IMG/VR virus record: IMGVR_UViG_3300046411_000373
Span: 1-21,495 of that record
Origin: a virus
Strand: one strand, 5' to 3'
DNA: 21,495 bases
How positions within the stretch are numbered: position 1 is the stretch's first letter; every line of letters starts with the position of its first letter. Position numbers and translations under genes: made by a program. Below, piece by piece: positions 1-6,035 of this stretch. The notes under the pieces were generated by a model. That model was given only the letters and a program-made list of their open reading frames with translations. It ran no database searches and was not told the origin of the DNA.

Positions 1-90
1 GTCGGACGAAAACCAAAACGTGATGAGCACAAACGTTTACGTAAAATTGCACGTAAAAACAAAAGCTTAACACGAAAACTAACAAACTGA
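1..90 (+). CDS. C-terminal tail of a small basic protein (5' end outside window)
   Basis: An open frame runs in from the left edge and stops at TGA 88-90. The 29 visible residues are very rich in Lys and Arg (for example KRDEHKRLRK and ARKNKS), like the tail of a nucleic-acid-binding or ribosome-like small phage protein. No domain can be named from so little. It is followed after 13 bases by the next gene, with an AAAGGAG ribosome site overlapping or just after its stop, so both probably belong to one transcript that starts outside the window. That the frame is coding is an inference from the tight fit with the next ribosome site. Confidence 0.5.
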   Translation, partial: VGRKPKRDEHKRLRKIARKNKSLTRKLTN

Positions 91-103
91 AAAGGAGAAA
101 ACT

Positions 104-334
104 ATGTTTGTATTACTAGCTACTAAACCCCTCAATGATGGCACTAAAGGCTTTCGTTTTAATTTCTTAGGACAGAAAGGCTTGCTACGTAAACGTAGTC
201 AGAAGTCTCGTGGCTTCTCACTATTCAATCGTGAAAAGTGTATGACTGCACACCATGTAGGCAAGTACAGTCTATATGTTGAGCATAACCGTAACCAAAA
301 AACAGAACGTAGGTTCTGGCATTTCGCAGGTTAA
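104..334 (+). CDS. hypothetical small basic protein (76 aa)
   Basis: The ATG is preceded by a strong AAAGGAG site 6-8 bases upstream. The product has 76 residues and is basic, with a Lys/Arg cluster around residues 27-37 (GLLRKRSQKSRG) and an aromatic end (RRFWHFAG). I see no signal peptide, membrane segment or known motif, and I do not recognise the family. Its stop TAA overlaps the next ATG by one base, which suggests translational coupling to the 40-residue gene that follows. Position at the head of a run of small genes is typical for early host-modulating phage genes, but that role is only inferred. Confidence 0.7.
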   Translation: MFVLLATKPLNDGTKGFRFNFLGQKGLLRKRSQKSRGFSLFNREKCMTAHHVGKYSLYVEHNRNQKTERRFWHFAG

Positions 335-456
335 TGATGGTGGCACGCCATAACGGTAAGTACGTTGTGTACAGTGATGATGGGCATGTGCTCGTCATCA
401 CAAGATACAAGAACGTTGCAAGACAATTTATTGAGGATTATAAAAATGAAAGTTGA
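334..456 (+). CDS. hypothetical microprotein (40 aa)
   Basis: This short frame starts at the ATG that shares one base with the TAA of the gene before it (ATG 337 is an equally possible start). It ends at TGA 454-456, 11 bases into the next gene. The product alternates short beta-like stretches (GKYVVYSDDG, HVLVITR) with a C-terminal helix (VARQFIEDYK), which looks like a real small folded domain rather than chance coding. The Arg and Tyr codon choice resembles the neighbouring genes. No function is recognised. Confidence 0.6.
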   Translation: MMVARHNGKYVVYSDDGHVLVITRYKNVARQFIEDYKNES

Positions 457-847
457 AGTATACTTTAATCTACACAAACGTGTATTCTCTGTCCGTTCAT
501 GTAAGACTGGACGTGTAATACACCACACAAAAAATGTACACATTCGTGACCCACAGTTTGTGGTTCGTGAAGGTGGTAGACAACGTGTACTGCGTGAACG
601 TAAGAAGAATGTACATGCCTTTGTTCGGGGCTATGCCACATACTTTGAGGACGGTATACAAGCTGAGTACAACTATGGACTTGCCTTGTTTGAACGTCCA
701 ACGTTGGACACTATTGGATATAATCCATTCATGTATGACAGCTTTGTTAAGATGCCAGATGAGACACCTGTGCGTCAAGCTGAACGTGCATGGTTAAATG
801 TAAACGGCAATGACATGCCAACAATACAAGCAGAAGGAGTATTATAA
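446..847 (+). CDS. conserved hypothetical phage protein (133 aa)
   Basis: I chose ATG 446, not the in-frame ATG at 365, because the first 27 residues of the longer frame lie over the preceding 40-residue gene and look like chance sequence, while MKVEVYFNLHKR is a natural beginning. The protein is basic in the first half (RVIHHTKNVHIRD, RERKKNVHAFVRG) and more acidic near the end. As a family it is familiar from marine podoviruses, where it is annotated only as hypothetical. No catalytic motif or membrane segment is visible. The stop TAA shares one base with the next ATG, so translation is probably coupled. Confidence 0.8.
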   Translation: MKVEVYFNLHKRVFSVRSCKTGRVIHHTKNVHIRDPQFVVREGGRQRVLRERKKNVHAFVRGYATYFEDGIQAEYNYGLALFERPTLDTIGYNPFMYDSFVKMPDETPVRQAERAWLNVNGNDMPTIQAEGVL

Positions 848-1125
848 TGACAGAGAAAACAGTAAAGACAGAGCTAACTCGTGAAGAGGTAGTAGAACTA
901 CTAGGTCTGTATCACATCATAGATGAGATAGTACATGACTTTGGAGAGATGTTCGACACTGATCTTGGTAAGGTACGTAAGCTACAAGAAATGTCTTGGA
1001 CATTGAAAAATCTATTTGACTTTAGACCAACCACAAATGACAATGGTTATCCAGAGCACTATCGTCCATACGTTATGCCTGACGATGACAGGGCGTGGTA
1101 TCACACACCAGAGGAAGACCAATGA
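847..1125 (+). CDS. hypothetical protein (92 aa)
   Basis: It begins at the ATG overlapping the previous stop by one base (TAATG), with AGAAGGAG a few bases upstream as ribosome site. The N-terminal half is a likely helical hairpin (LTREEVVELLGLYHIIDEIVHDFGE, about residues 10-35, then a second helix to about 58). The last 35 residues are polar and rich in Asp, Pro and Tyr. The protein is acidic. No known domain is recognised. It overlaps the next gene by four bases (ATGA). Confidence 0.75.
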   Translation: MTEKTVKTELTREEVVELLGLYHIIDEIVHDFGEMFDTDLGKVRKLQEMSWTLKNLFDFRPTTNDNGYPEHYRPYVMPDDDRAWYHTPEEDQ

Positions 1126-1361
1126 TAGTAAACGGATATGAAATATTAGTTGAGATTGATGGCAACAAAAGCCTTATCAATCTTGACGATCTGTACCCAT
1201 CTATCAAGGACTGGCACAGTGCAGCAGAGTTCGCCTTGAAGATGGCACGTGAGGCAAACCCTGACGCAGTATGCATTGACTTCCTTGAGTGTGGTGAGTA
1301 TGAGCTTGAAGGGTACGAAGAGATACCATACATACATGAAGCACCATTTCGGGTGCAATGA
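1122..1361 (+). CDS. hypothetical acidic protein (79 aa)
   Basis: The start at ATG 1122 forms an ATGA overlap with the preceding stop and has GAGGAAG upstream. A longer in-frame start at 1095 would place nine odd residues inside the preceding gene and is less likely. The sequence suggests a mixed alpha/beta fold: MIVNGYEILVEIDG is a beta hairpin, a helix lies around residues 27-45, and a Glu-rich strand region around residues 55-72. Two Cys residues are present, without a metal-site pattern. Function unknown. Confidence 0.7.
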   Translation: MIVNGYEILVEIDGNKSLINLDDLYPSIKDWHSAAEFALKMAREANPDAVCIDFLECGEYELEGYEEIPYIHEAPFRVQ

Positions 1362-1375
1362 AAGGAGAATAGCTG

Positions 1376-1735
1376 ATGGAAGCTAAGATAAAACTAACTA
1401 AGACCATGCTCGACAAGAGCATAATAGATGCCAACAAATCTGTGCAGCAGTTTCTAACTGAGGAACTAGAGCACACGTTTGATGAGCTAGATGCAGGTGA
1501 AAAGATGCCTTGGAACTCATTGTATGAGGACAATACCCCTACGACTGTCACATTCTACAAGGCTAAAGGCAGAGGTGACAAACGTATTAGCATCAAGAAC
1601 TTGCGTAAGTTTGCAGCAGAGGGAGACACTGTGAAGCTACGTTCAGAGGTTGTGATGATTGAAGATTGCATCTATGAAGTACGTGTGATAGTGTATAAAG
1701 ATGATGACCAACAAGGAGAAACCGTTGCCGCCTGA
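1376..1735 (+). CDS. hypothetical protein (119 aa)
   Basis: A strong GAAAGGAG site lies just upstream of ATG 1376. The product begins with a helical region rich in Lys and Asp (residues 1-45), then mixed beta-rich sequence (TTVTFYKAKGRGDK, EVRVIVYKDDD). No known motif is seen. It is the only gene here separated from its neighbour by a short true spacer (14 bases), so it may be translated independently. Its 3' end overlaps a possible 32-residue frame (1701-1799). Function unknown. Confidence 0.75.
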   Translation: MEAKIKLTKTMLDKSIIDANKSVQQFLTEELEHTFDELDAGEKMPWNSLYEDNTPTTVTFYKAKGRGDKRISIKNLRKFAAEGDTVKLRSEVVMIEDCIYEVRVIVYKDDDQQGETVAA

Positions 1736-1799
1736 TGATCCACACGATGACTGGGGCAACCACCCATTACCAAAGGAGATACCAAATGCCACGTTATAA
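1701..1799 (+). CDS. possible microprotein, Pro/Asp-rich (32 aa)
   Basis: A short frame from ATG 1701 to TAA 1797-1799 bridges the otherwise non-coding stretch between the 119-residue gene and the ATG at 1786. The peptide is strikingly polar, with Pro-Asp and His clusters (LPPDDPHDDWGNHPLPKE). The frame also contains the AAAGGAG site of the next gene, so part of it serves two purposes. There is no clear ribosome site of its own. It could equally be a plain spacer, hence the low confidence. Confidence 0.3.
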   Translation: MMTNKEKPLPPDDPHDDWGNHPLPKEIPNATL

Positions 1800-1974
1800 T
1801 GTAACATTCGCACCACATGATGTATTATCATATACATATGAGGTTGAGGTTGATGATCCCAACAATGCAGATTCAGTTGCAAGGGATTCTTTTAGATTTG
1901 ATATTGGATATGACAGAGCCAAAGATTTTGGAATTGTTAGTGTCGATGAAATAAAGGAGTACGAAGATGATTGA
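1786..1974 (+). CDS. hypothetical acidic protein (62 aa)
   Basis: ATG 1786 has an ideal CAAAGGAGATACCA leader, almost the same as that of the gene at 2233. The in-frame ATG at 1735 lacks such a site, so the shorter form is preferred. The product is small and acidic with beta-strand character (RYNVTFAPHDVLSYTYEVEV) and an Asp/Glu-rich tail (DEIKEYEDD). The strand-strand-helix layout resembles small phage domains of unknown function. The stop overlaps the next start by eight bases. Confidence 0.65.
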   Translation: MPRYNVTFAPHDVLSYTYEVEVDDPNNADSVARDSFRFDIGYDRAKDFGIVSVDEIKEYEDD

Positions 1975-2221
1975 TTTTAATGATCCAACGTTACACGACA
2001 GATTGTTTATTCACATGAGTGGGAACTATCTGTGTGAACGACTGCCTGACGAAGCAATTGATTGGGATGAGGATAAGATAGAAAAGTTTGTTGAACGTCA
2101 TCCGTGGGAGGCACTTGAAGATATGGCTGCCGATTGTGTCGTTGACATGATTGGGTCTTCTGTATTTGCATCTCAAGAATTTTTTAAACAGGAAGTATTA
2201 AGACTTACTTGTAACGATTAA
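1967..2221 (+). CDS. hypothetical acidic protein (84 aa)
   Basis: ATG 1967 has an AAAGGAG site upstream, within the end of the preceding gene. The product is acidic and largely helical, with DEAIDWDEDKIEKFVERHPW around residues 28-47 followed by a helix (EALEDMAADCVVDMIG). No membrane segment or catalytic motif is visible. The size and charge resemble small host-takeover proteins that mimic DNA or bind host enzymes, but nothing in the sequence shows a target. Function unknown. Confidence 0.7.
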   Translation: MIDFNDPTLHDRLFIHMSGNYLCERLPDEAIDWDEDKIEKFVERHPWEALEDMAADCVVDMIGSSVFASQEFFKQEVLRLTCND

Positions 2222-2232
2222 AAGGAGATACC

Positions 2233-2742
2233 ATGAATAGATTTATTGTAAGCTACACACCCGAATGGATTTCACGAGAACTGTGTGACAAACACATAGT
2301 CAAGATGCCATTGGAAGAGGCACAGATGTTATGTACTGCTGTACGTCAACATGCCCCTGAGTTTGCAGAGGAAGCTGACCTGTACAAACCAGTACATCAG
2401 AAGCATCCATGTACAATATGGGCAGCTAAAACTCGTGCCAACTACAAGTATGCACTTGCCTTGTTTGACTACATGCAAGCTGAGTACACCTTTAGGTACG
2501 GCAAGAAGGGTGCATGGAATAGACATTACTTTGCATTGCGAGATGCCATACAGTACATACCTGAAGGTGACATAACGCCACACCCTGAGTGTTTCAGTGA
2601 GCACACTGACCTCAAGACTGGTGAGGACTGGCCTATCAAAAGCTATCGTAAGTTCTACATGACCAAGCAACGTAGGTTCAGTATGAAGTGGACTAACCGT
2701 CCAGTGCCGTCATGGTTTCATTTTGAAGAGGAGTATGCATAA
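2233..2742 (+). CDS. conserved phage protein of unknown function (169 aa)
   Basis: The ATG follows an AAAAGGAG site at the usual distance. The N-terminal block with LCDKHIVKMPLEEAQMLCTA (residues 17-36), followed by YKPVHQKHPCTIW (about residues 51-63) and an aromatic C-terminal part (KSYRKFYMTKQRR, RPVPSWF), is a pattern I recognise from a family widespread in phages of many hosts and annotated as hypothetical. The conserved Cys, Asp, Lys, His and Glu residues could form an active or metal site, which is inference. It ends one base into the next gene. Confidence 0.8.
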   Translation: MNRFIVSYTPEWISRELCDKHIVKMPLEEAQMLCTAVRQHAPEFAEEADLYKPVHQKHPCTIWAAKTRANYKYALALFDYMQAEYTFRYGKKGAWNRHYFALRDAIQYIPEGDITPHPECFSEHTDLKTGEDWPIKSYRKFYMTKQRRFSMKWTNRPVPSWFHFEEEYA

Positions 2743-2921
2743 TGGCAGAAGAATACGGAGAAAACTGGTATTTCTTTGGGCATCGTGATGACAACGATGA
2801 CCCAAGGGCAGATGATCCAGAGCATTATGATTATTGTAGAGTATGTAGTTATGTGCTACAATGGATGGATCACGATGACATATGTTGTGGATGTTATGAT
2901 GAAGAAAAGGAGGCAGCATAA
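2742..2921 (+). CDS. small acidic protein with a possible zinc ribbon (59 aa)
   Basis: The frame starts at the ATG sharing a base with the previous TAA and ends with TAA 2919-2921, which in turn shares a base with the next ATG. The product is extremely acidic (RDDNDDPRADD) and carries CRVC at residues 32-35 and CCGC at residues 48-51, the spacing expected of a small zinc ribbon. Both junctions and the Cys pattern make it a convincing gene despite its size. Possible roles such as binding nucleic acid or a host protein are inference. Confidence 0.75.
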   Translation: MAEEYGENWYFFGHRDDNDDPRADDPEHYDYCRVCSYVLQWMDHDDICCGCYDEEKEAA

Positions 2922-3094
2922 TGATGTACGTATTAATATGGATGCAGTTGTTCAGTACACAGACAGTGGAGCACTACCAGTTAGGTAGCTATGCCACATT
3001 GGAAGAGTGCCAGATACAACTGAGCAAGGCAGCTAAGATGATAACACACAAGTCAGAGACAGTGGCTTGTCTAGAGGTGGAGACACAACAGTGA
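2921..3094 (+). CDS. small protein next to the cell-wall hydrolase (57 aa)
   Basis: Starts at ATG 2921 (TAATG overlap, with AAAGGAGG upstream in the previous gene) and overlaps the hydrolase start by four bases (GTGA). The first eleven residues are hydrophobic (MMYVLIWMQLF), followed by a polar body with two Cys (residues 30 and 50) in the arrangement ATLEEC...VACLEV. Paired Cys after a short hydrophobic N-terminus fit a small exported or membrane-associated protein, but the hydrophobic stretch is short for a signal peptide. Its coupling to the hydrolase suggests a part in lysis; this is an inference. Confidence 0.65.
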   Translation: MMYVLIWMQLFSTQTVEHYQLGSYATLEECQIQLSKAAKMITHKSETVACLEVETQQ

Positions 3095-3483
3095 TAGCTG
3101 AGATGCTTACATGTATTGCACTTAACGTGTACTACGAGGCACGTAGTGAGCCATTGGAAGGACAGTATGCAGTGGCTCATGTCGTACTCAATCGTGTGGC
3201 AAGTCCAAAGTTTCCAGATGACGCATGTACGGTGGTGCAGCAGGGTCTGGAGAAGGGATTGGGTAGATGCCAGTTCAGTTGGTACTGTGACGGTAAGTCC
3301 GACACACCCACAGAGAAACGAGCATGGCTCTACTCACAACTTGTAGCACACAAGGTAGTGCATGGGTATGTCAAGGACAATACCGATGGGTCTATCTACT
3401 ACCATGCTAATTATGTTCGCCCCTTTTGGAGCAAGCACTACGAACACACTGTGACTTTAGGATCACACATATTTTATAAGTAG
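3091..3483 (+). CDS. cell-wall hydrolase, SleB/Hydrolase_2 family (130 aa)
   Basis: Peptidoglycan-cleaving enzyme of the SleB type, likely the endolysin or a virion-associated lysin. Family marks are LNVYYEARSEPLEGQYAVAHVVLNR (residues 11-35, shown here in part: YYEARSE with the probable catalytic Glu16), the CQFSWYCDG block (residues 60-68) and YYHANYVRPFW (residues 103-113). It is a bare catalytic domain without signal peptide or cell-wall-binding domain, so it would need a holin or other export. I prefer the GTG at 3091, which overlaps the preceding stop as GTGA and has GAGGTGGAG upstream; TTG 3067 and ATG 3103 are alternatives. No other lysis gene is certain. Confidence 0.85.
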   Translation: MIAEMLTCIALNVYYEARSEPLEGQYAVAHVVLNRVASPKFPDDACTVVQQGLEKGLGRCQFSWYCDGKSDTPTEKRAWLYSQLVAHKVVHGYVKDNTDGSIYYHANYVRPFWSKHYEHTVTLGSHIFYK

Positions 3484-3564
3484 CTTATCGTTACTAGTAT
3501 AGGGGTTGGTGATATGATACAACTAATTATCAGTTGCCAATATAACAAATGAAAAGGAGAAAAC
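3484..3564 (+). promoter_or_regulatory. main intergenic region with imperfect inverted repeat and possible -10
   Basis: This is the longest non-coding stretch between genes in the window. It holds an imperfect inverted repeat: TTGGTGATA at 3506-3514 against TATCAGTTGCCAA at 3528-3540 (the right arm has four extra bases). Directly after it lies TATAAC (3541-3546), identical to the -10 of the two strongest promoters elsewhere in the window and 19 bases before the next ATG, but without a good -35 at 16-18 bases. The arrangement suits an operator over a regulated promoter. A leader AAAAGGAGAAAAC precedes ATG 3565. All function is inferred. Confidence 0.35.
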
Positions 3565-3693
3565 ATGAAAGAATTAAACTTGCGTATACTAAAAATGTGC
3601 GAGAAAGTATTGCCCAATACACGTATGGCAAATAATGTCGAACTGAAGAAACTACTAGAAGATATTCGTAACCACTTAGAAGGAGAAAAATAA
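3565..3693 (+). CDS. hypothetical helical microprotein (42 aa)
   Basis: ATG 3565 has a textbook AAAAGGAG site and opens the transcription unit after the intergenic region. The product is basic and helical (ELNLRILKMCEKVL, then NNVELKKLLEDIRNHLE), resembling a short two-helix protein. Its last codons hold the ribosome site of the next gene, and its TAA shares one base with that gene's ATG. A small DNA-binding or anti-host role would fit, but no helix-turn-helix can be shown. Function unknown. Confidence 0.65.
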   Translation: MKELNLRILKMCEKVLPNTRMANNVELKKLLEDIRNHLEGEK

Positions 3694-4523
3694 TGCCATT
3701 TGATATTCCAACACACTTAGACTTTGACGTAGACTTTGAACCAACAAAGATGCATGACAAAAAATATGTTATAAATCAAGACACTGGCGATTACCTTGGT
3801 ATTGTAGGTGAGGGGTTCAAGTGTGCATCACACGGTGACTTCTACCGTAACATGTATGATACAATTACAGAGGAGTTAACAGACGGTGACACTATGAACG
3901 CCAGATACAACTGGTCAACTGCACGTAATGGGGCATGGTCAATGCTCGACATTACTCTGCCTGACATGCAAGTACCTATCGTGACAGACAAGATGGAGAC
4001 TAGCATTGGTAATCGTATCATTGCTTTGCATGGTGTCGATGGGTCATGCAGTAACCAAGTATTCTTTGGGGCAATTGATTTCTTTTGCACCAACGGTATG
4101 ATACGTGGTGAGTTTGATAAGATACGTAGAAAGAACACCTCGAACTTTTCTTTACAAAGTTTTATAGGTGAGCTACAACGAGCACGTACTGACTTCTATA
4201 CAGAGGCAGCTAAGATGCAAGTGTGGGCTGAGACTGACACTAAGTATATCGACATCAAGTCATTGCTTGACGAGATGATAAAGTCTGATCGTAAGGCAGA
4301 GAAGATGTATGAATTGTATCTACATGAGGCATCGCAACGTGGTCACAACAAGTGGGCATTGTACTCTGCGTTCACTAACTATGCATCTTATGCTGATGAA
4401 CGTAATGGTTTCAACCTACGTAACACTGGAAATGACACACAGGCAATCAGCATGTGGTCACGTGAACAAGAGGTATCCAAGTGGGTATCAGACAAAAAGT
4501 TCATAGAACTACAAGCTGCGTAA
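3693..4523 (+). CDS. DUF932-family phage/plasmid protein (276 aa)
   Basis: The overall sequence and length match the DUF932 family (phage/plasmid-like proteins), which is common near replication genes of phages and plasmids and has no firmly established activity. Recognisable features are the DYLGIVGEGFKCASHGDFYR block (residues 33-52), the central ALHGVDGSCSNQVFFGAIDFFCTNGMI region (shown in part; about residues 111-137), the long helix with LLDEMIKSDRKAEKMYELYL (about 191-210) and the NKWALYSAFTNYASY block (about 219-233). Start at the ATG sharing a base with the preceding stop, with GAAGGAG upstream. It ends as TAATG with the endonuclease gene. Confidence 0.8.
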   Translation: MPFDIPTHLDFDVDFEPTKMHDKKYVINQDTGDYLGIVGEGFKCASHGDFYRNMYDTITEELTDGDTMNARYNWSTARNGAWSMLDITLPDMQVPIVTDKMETSIGNRIIALHGVDGSCSNQVFFGAIDFFCTNGMIRGEFDKIRRKNTSNFSLQSFIGELQRARTDFYTEAAKMQVWAETDTKYIDIKSLLDEMIKSDRKAEKMYELYLHEASQRGHNKWALYSAFTNYASYADERNGFNLRNTGNDTQAISMWSREQEVSKWVSDKKFIELQAA

Positions 4524-4924
4524 TGCAGTACAACCTTAATCTTGTCGGTGGGTCTGAAACACTCACCGACAGTGAGCCTACTTATACCTGCGTAAAATGT
4601 AAACAGGTTTTACCTGAGAGCAAGTATAGGTTTCGTCCAGAACGAGCTAACTACAGAGTGAAGGAGTGTAAAGACTGTTCAAAATTAATATCAGCAGAGA
4701 CACATAGGATACGTATGATAGCACCACCTATGCCCGATGCATGTGAATGTTGTGGTAAAACTACAACAGCTTTGAAATTAGATCATTGCCATGAACATTT
4801 AACATTTAGAGGTTGGCTATGCCAATCTTGTAACTGGGGTATAGGTAATCTCGGAGACAATTTAGAAGGAGTAATGAGAGCATTGAAATATTTGGAGAGA
4901 ACGAATGATGAAACCACTACCTAG
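4523..4924 (+). CDS. recombination endonuclease VII-like HNH protein (133 aa)
   Basis: His-Me finger endonuclease of the endonuclease VII type (T4 gp49 family), which cuts branched DNA such as Holliday junctions. Zinc pairs C74-C77 and C100-C103 frame the active-site block L86 D87 H88 C89 H90, with N104 after the last Cys; these match D40, H41, H43 and N62 of the T4 enzyme. An extra N-terminal Cys pair set (C23, C26, C49, C52) forms a second zinc finger that the T4 protein lacks. ATG 4523 overlaps the DUF932 stop; an in-frame start at 4481 would lie inside that gene and is rejected. It overlaps the integrase by 20 bases. A selfish HNH role is possible. Confidence 0.85.
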   Translation: MQYNLNLVGGSETLTDSEPTYTCVKCKQVLPESKYRFRPERANYRVKECKDCSKLISAETHRIRMIAPPMPDACECCGKTTTALKLDHCHEHLTFRGWLCQSCNWGIGNLGDNLEGVMRALKYLERTNDETTT

Positions 4925-6035
4925 ATTTGTACAGAAACGAGTGTCACTTTCAGGTGATACATCATATAGATTTAACCCACCACAGAAGCTAGTCAATGCA
5001 GGTGTTGTTTCACGTGAAGAATTAGGTAATGATCTACGTGTAAGTAAACAGCTTGCAAAGGAGTTAAATAAACAGATAGATGATTGGAGAGATAAGAAAG
5101 CAGAGGTTGTAAACCTCAAGCCAAGCAGCAAGGTCACAGACCTTATCAACTTCTATTATTTTTCTAATGATTTCAACATGTTACGTGACTCTACAAAGAT
5201 CGACTACCGATATTTCCTCACCATTCTACATCAGACAATGGGCTGTCGTAAGTATAAGGATGTTACATCTAAGATTGCCAAGGCTGCGTATGAGGAATGG
5301 GTGTCACGTGGTGTGAGCTTTGCTAACCATACAGCTACCTGTGCCAGTAGGGTATACAACTATGCCATACAGATGGAACATGCAGAGCAGAACCCATTTG
5401 CTAAGATTAAACGTAAGCAACAGAAGCAACGTAAGGTAGTGTGGACACATGGTGAAGTGAACAAGTTTCTTGATGTGGCGTACAGTGACTTTGAGTATCG
5501 TAACTTAGGGCTGATTGTACACATGGCATACGAGTGGTGTCAGAGGCTTGGAGACATGCGTAATCTTACATGGGATTGCCTTGACCTCAAGAAGCAACAG
5601 CTAACTCTGGAGCAAAGTAAACGTAGGGCAGAGGTATTTCTACCTATCAGTGACAACCTCAACGCCATGTTGTTAGAACAGAAAGCTGACTTTGGTTTTC
5701 AACAGTGGGTAGCACCACACCCAAAGCCAAGGTCAGGTAAGTTTGAGCCGTATGCTATGGAAAGACTGTCCAAGGTTGGACGTAAGGTAATGAGACTGGC
5801 TAAACTGTCAGAGGAACTACGCCTTATGGACATACGTAGGACTGGTGTAACAGAAATGGTAGACAAAGGTGTGCCGTTGCCACAAATTATGGCAGTGACA
5901 GGGCATACACATGTGTCTTCTGTGAAACCATATATGAAACATACATATGAAAGTGCAAATAATGCCTTGACACAGAGAGATACTTATGTACAATCGAGTG
6001 TAACGAGTAACATAGAAAGTGATATACATGATTAA
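4905..6035 (+). CDS. int: tyrosine recombinase / phage integrase (376 aa)
   Basis: Catalyses site-specific recombination between phage and host attachment sites. An N-terminal arm (1-75), a core-binding SAM-like domain (about 75-165) and the catalytic domain (about 170-350) are visible. Active-site residues: R214 in CQRLGD, K239 in QSKRRAE, R311 in MDIRRTGVT, H334 in VTGHTHV and the nucleophile Y343 in VKPYMK, nine residues after H334 as usual. The position of the family's first His (HxxR) holds Met308 instead. The start is ATG 4905 or 4908, within the end of the preceding gene. No excisionase, repressor or attachment site is seen nearby. A strong promoter lies inside its last codons. Confidence 0.92.
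   Translation: MMKPLPRFVQKRVSLSGDTSYRFNPPQKLVNAGVVSREELGNDLRVSKQLAKELNKQIDDWRDKKAEVVNLKPSSKVTDLINFYYFSNDFNMLRDSTKIDYRYFLTILHQTMGCRKYKDVTSKIAKAAYEEWVSRGVSFANHTATCASRVYNYAIQMEHAEQNPFAKIKRKQQKQRKVVWTHGEVNKFLDVAYSDFEYRNLGLIVHMAYEWCQRLGDMRNLTWDCLDLKKQQLTLEQSKRRAEVFLPISDNLNAMLLEQKADFGFQQWVAPHPKPRSGKFEPYAMERLSKVGRKVMRLAKLSEELRLMDIRRTGVTEMVDKGVPLPQIMAVTGHTHVSSVKPYMKHTYESANNALTQRDTYVQSSVTSNIESDIHD
5967..5994 (+). promoter_or_regulatory. predicted sigma70-type promoter P1, upstream of primase
   Basis: TTGACA at 5967-5972 is a perfect -35 hexamer; after 16 bases comes TACAAT (5989-5994), five of six matches to the -10 consensus. The start of transcription would fall near 6001, about 26 bases before the primase ATG. 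It lies inside the integrase gene, so transcription of replication genes could be separated from that of the integrase. It was predicted from sequence alone. Confidence 0.6.

Noticed and set aside
365-445. Longer N-terminus for the protein starting at 446
   Set aside because: These codons overlap a better frame (334-456) and give a chance-like peptide; no ribosome site precedes the upstream ATG.
1204-1551. Long antisense frame over the small-gene region
   Set aside because: It lies opposite two well-formed genes, has Ser/Cys-rich chance-like content and no ribosome site.
3484-3564. tRNA gene or attachment core in the main spacer
   Set aside because: No T-loop GTTCGA-like sequence, acceptor stem or other tRNA element can be found there.
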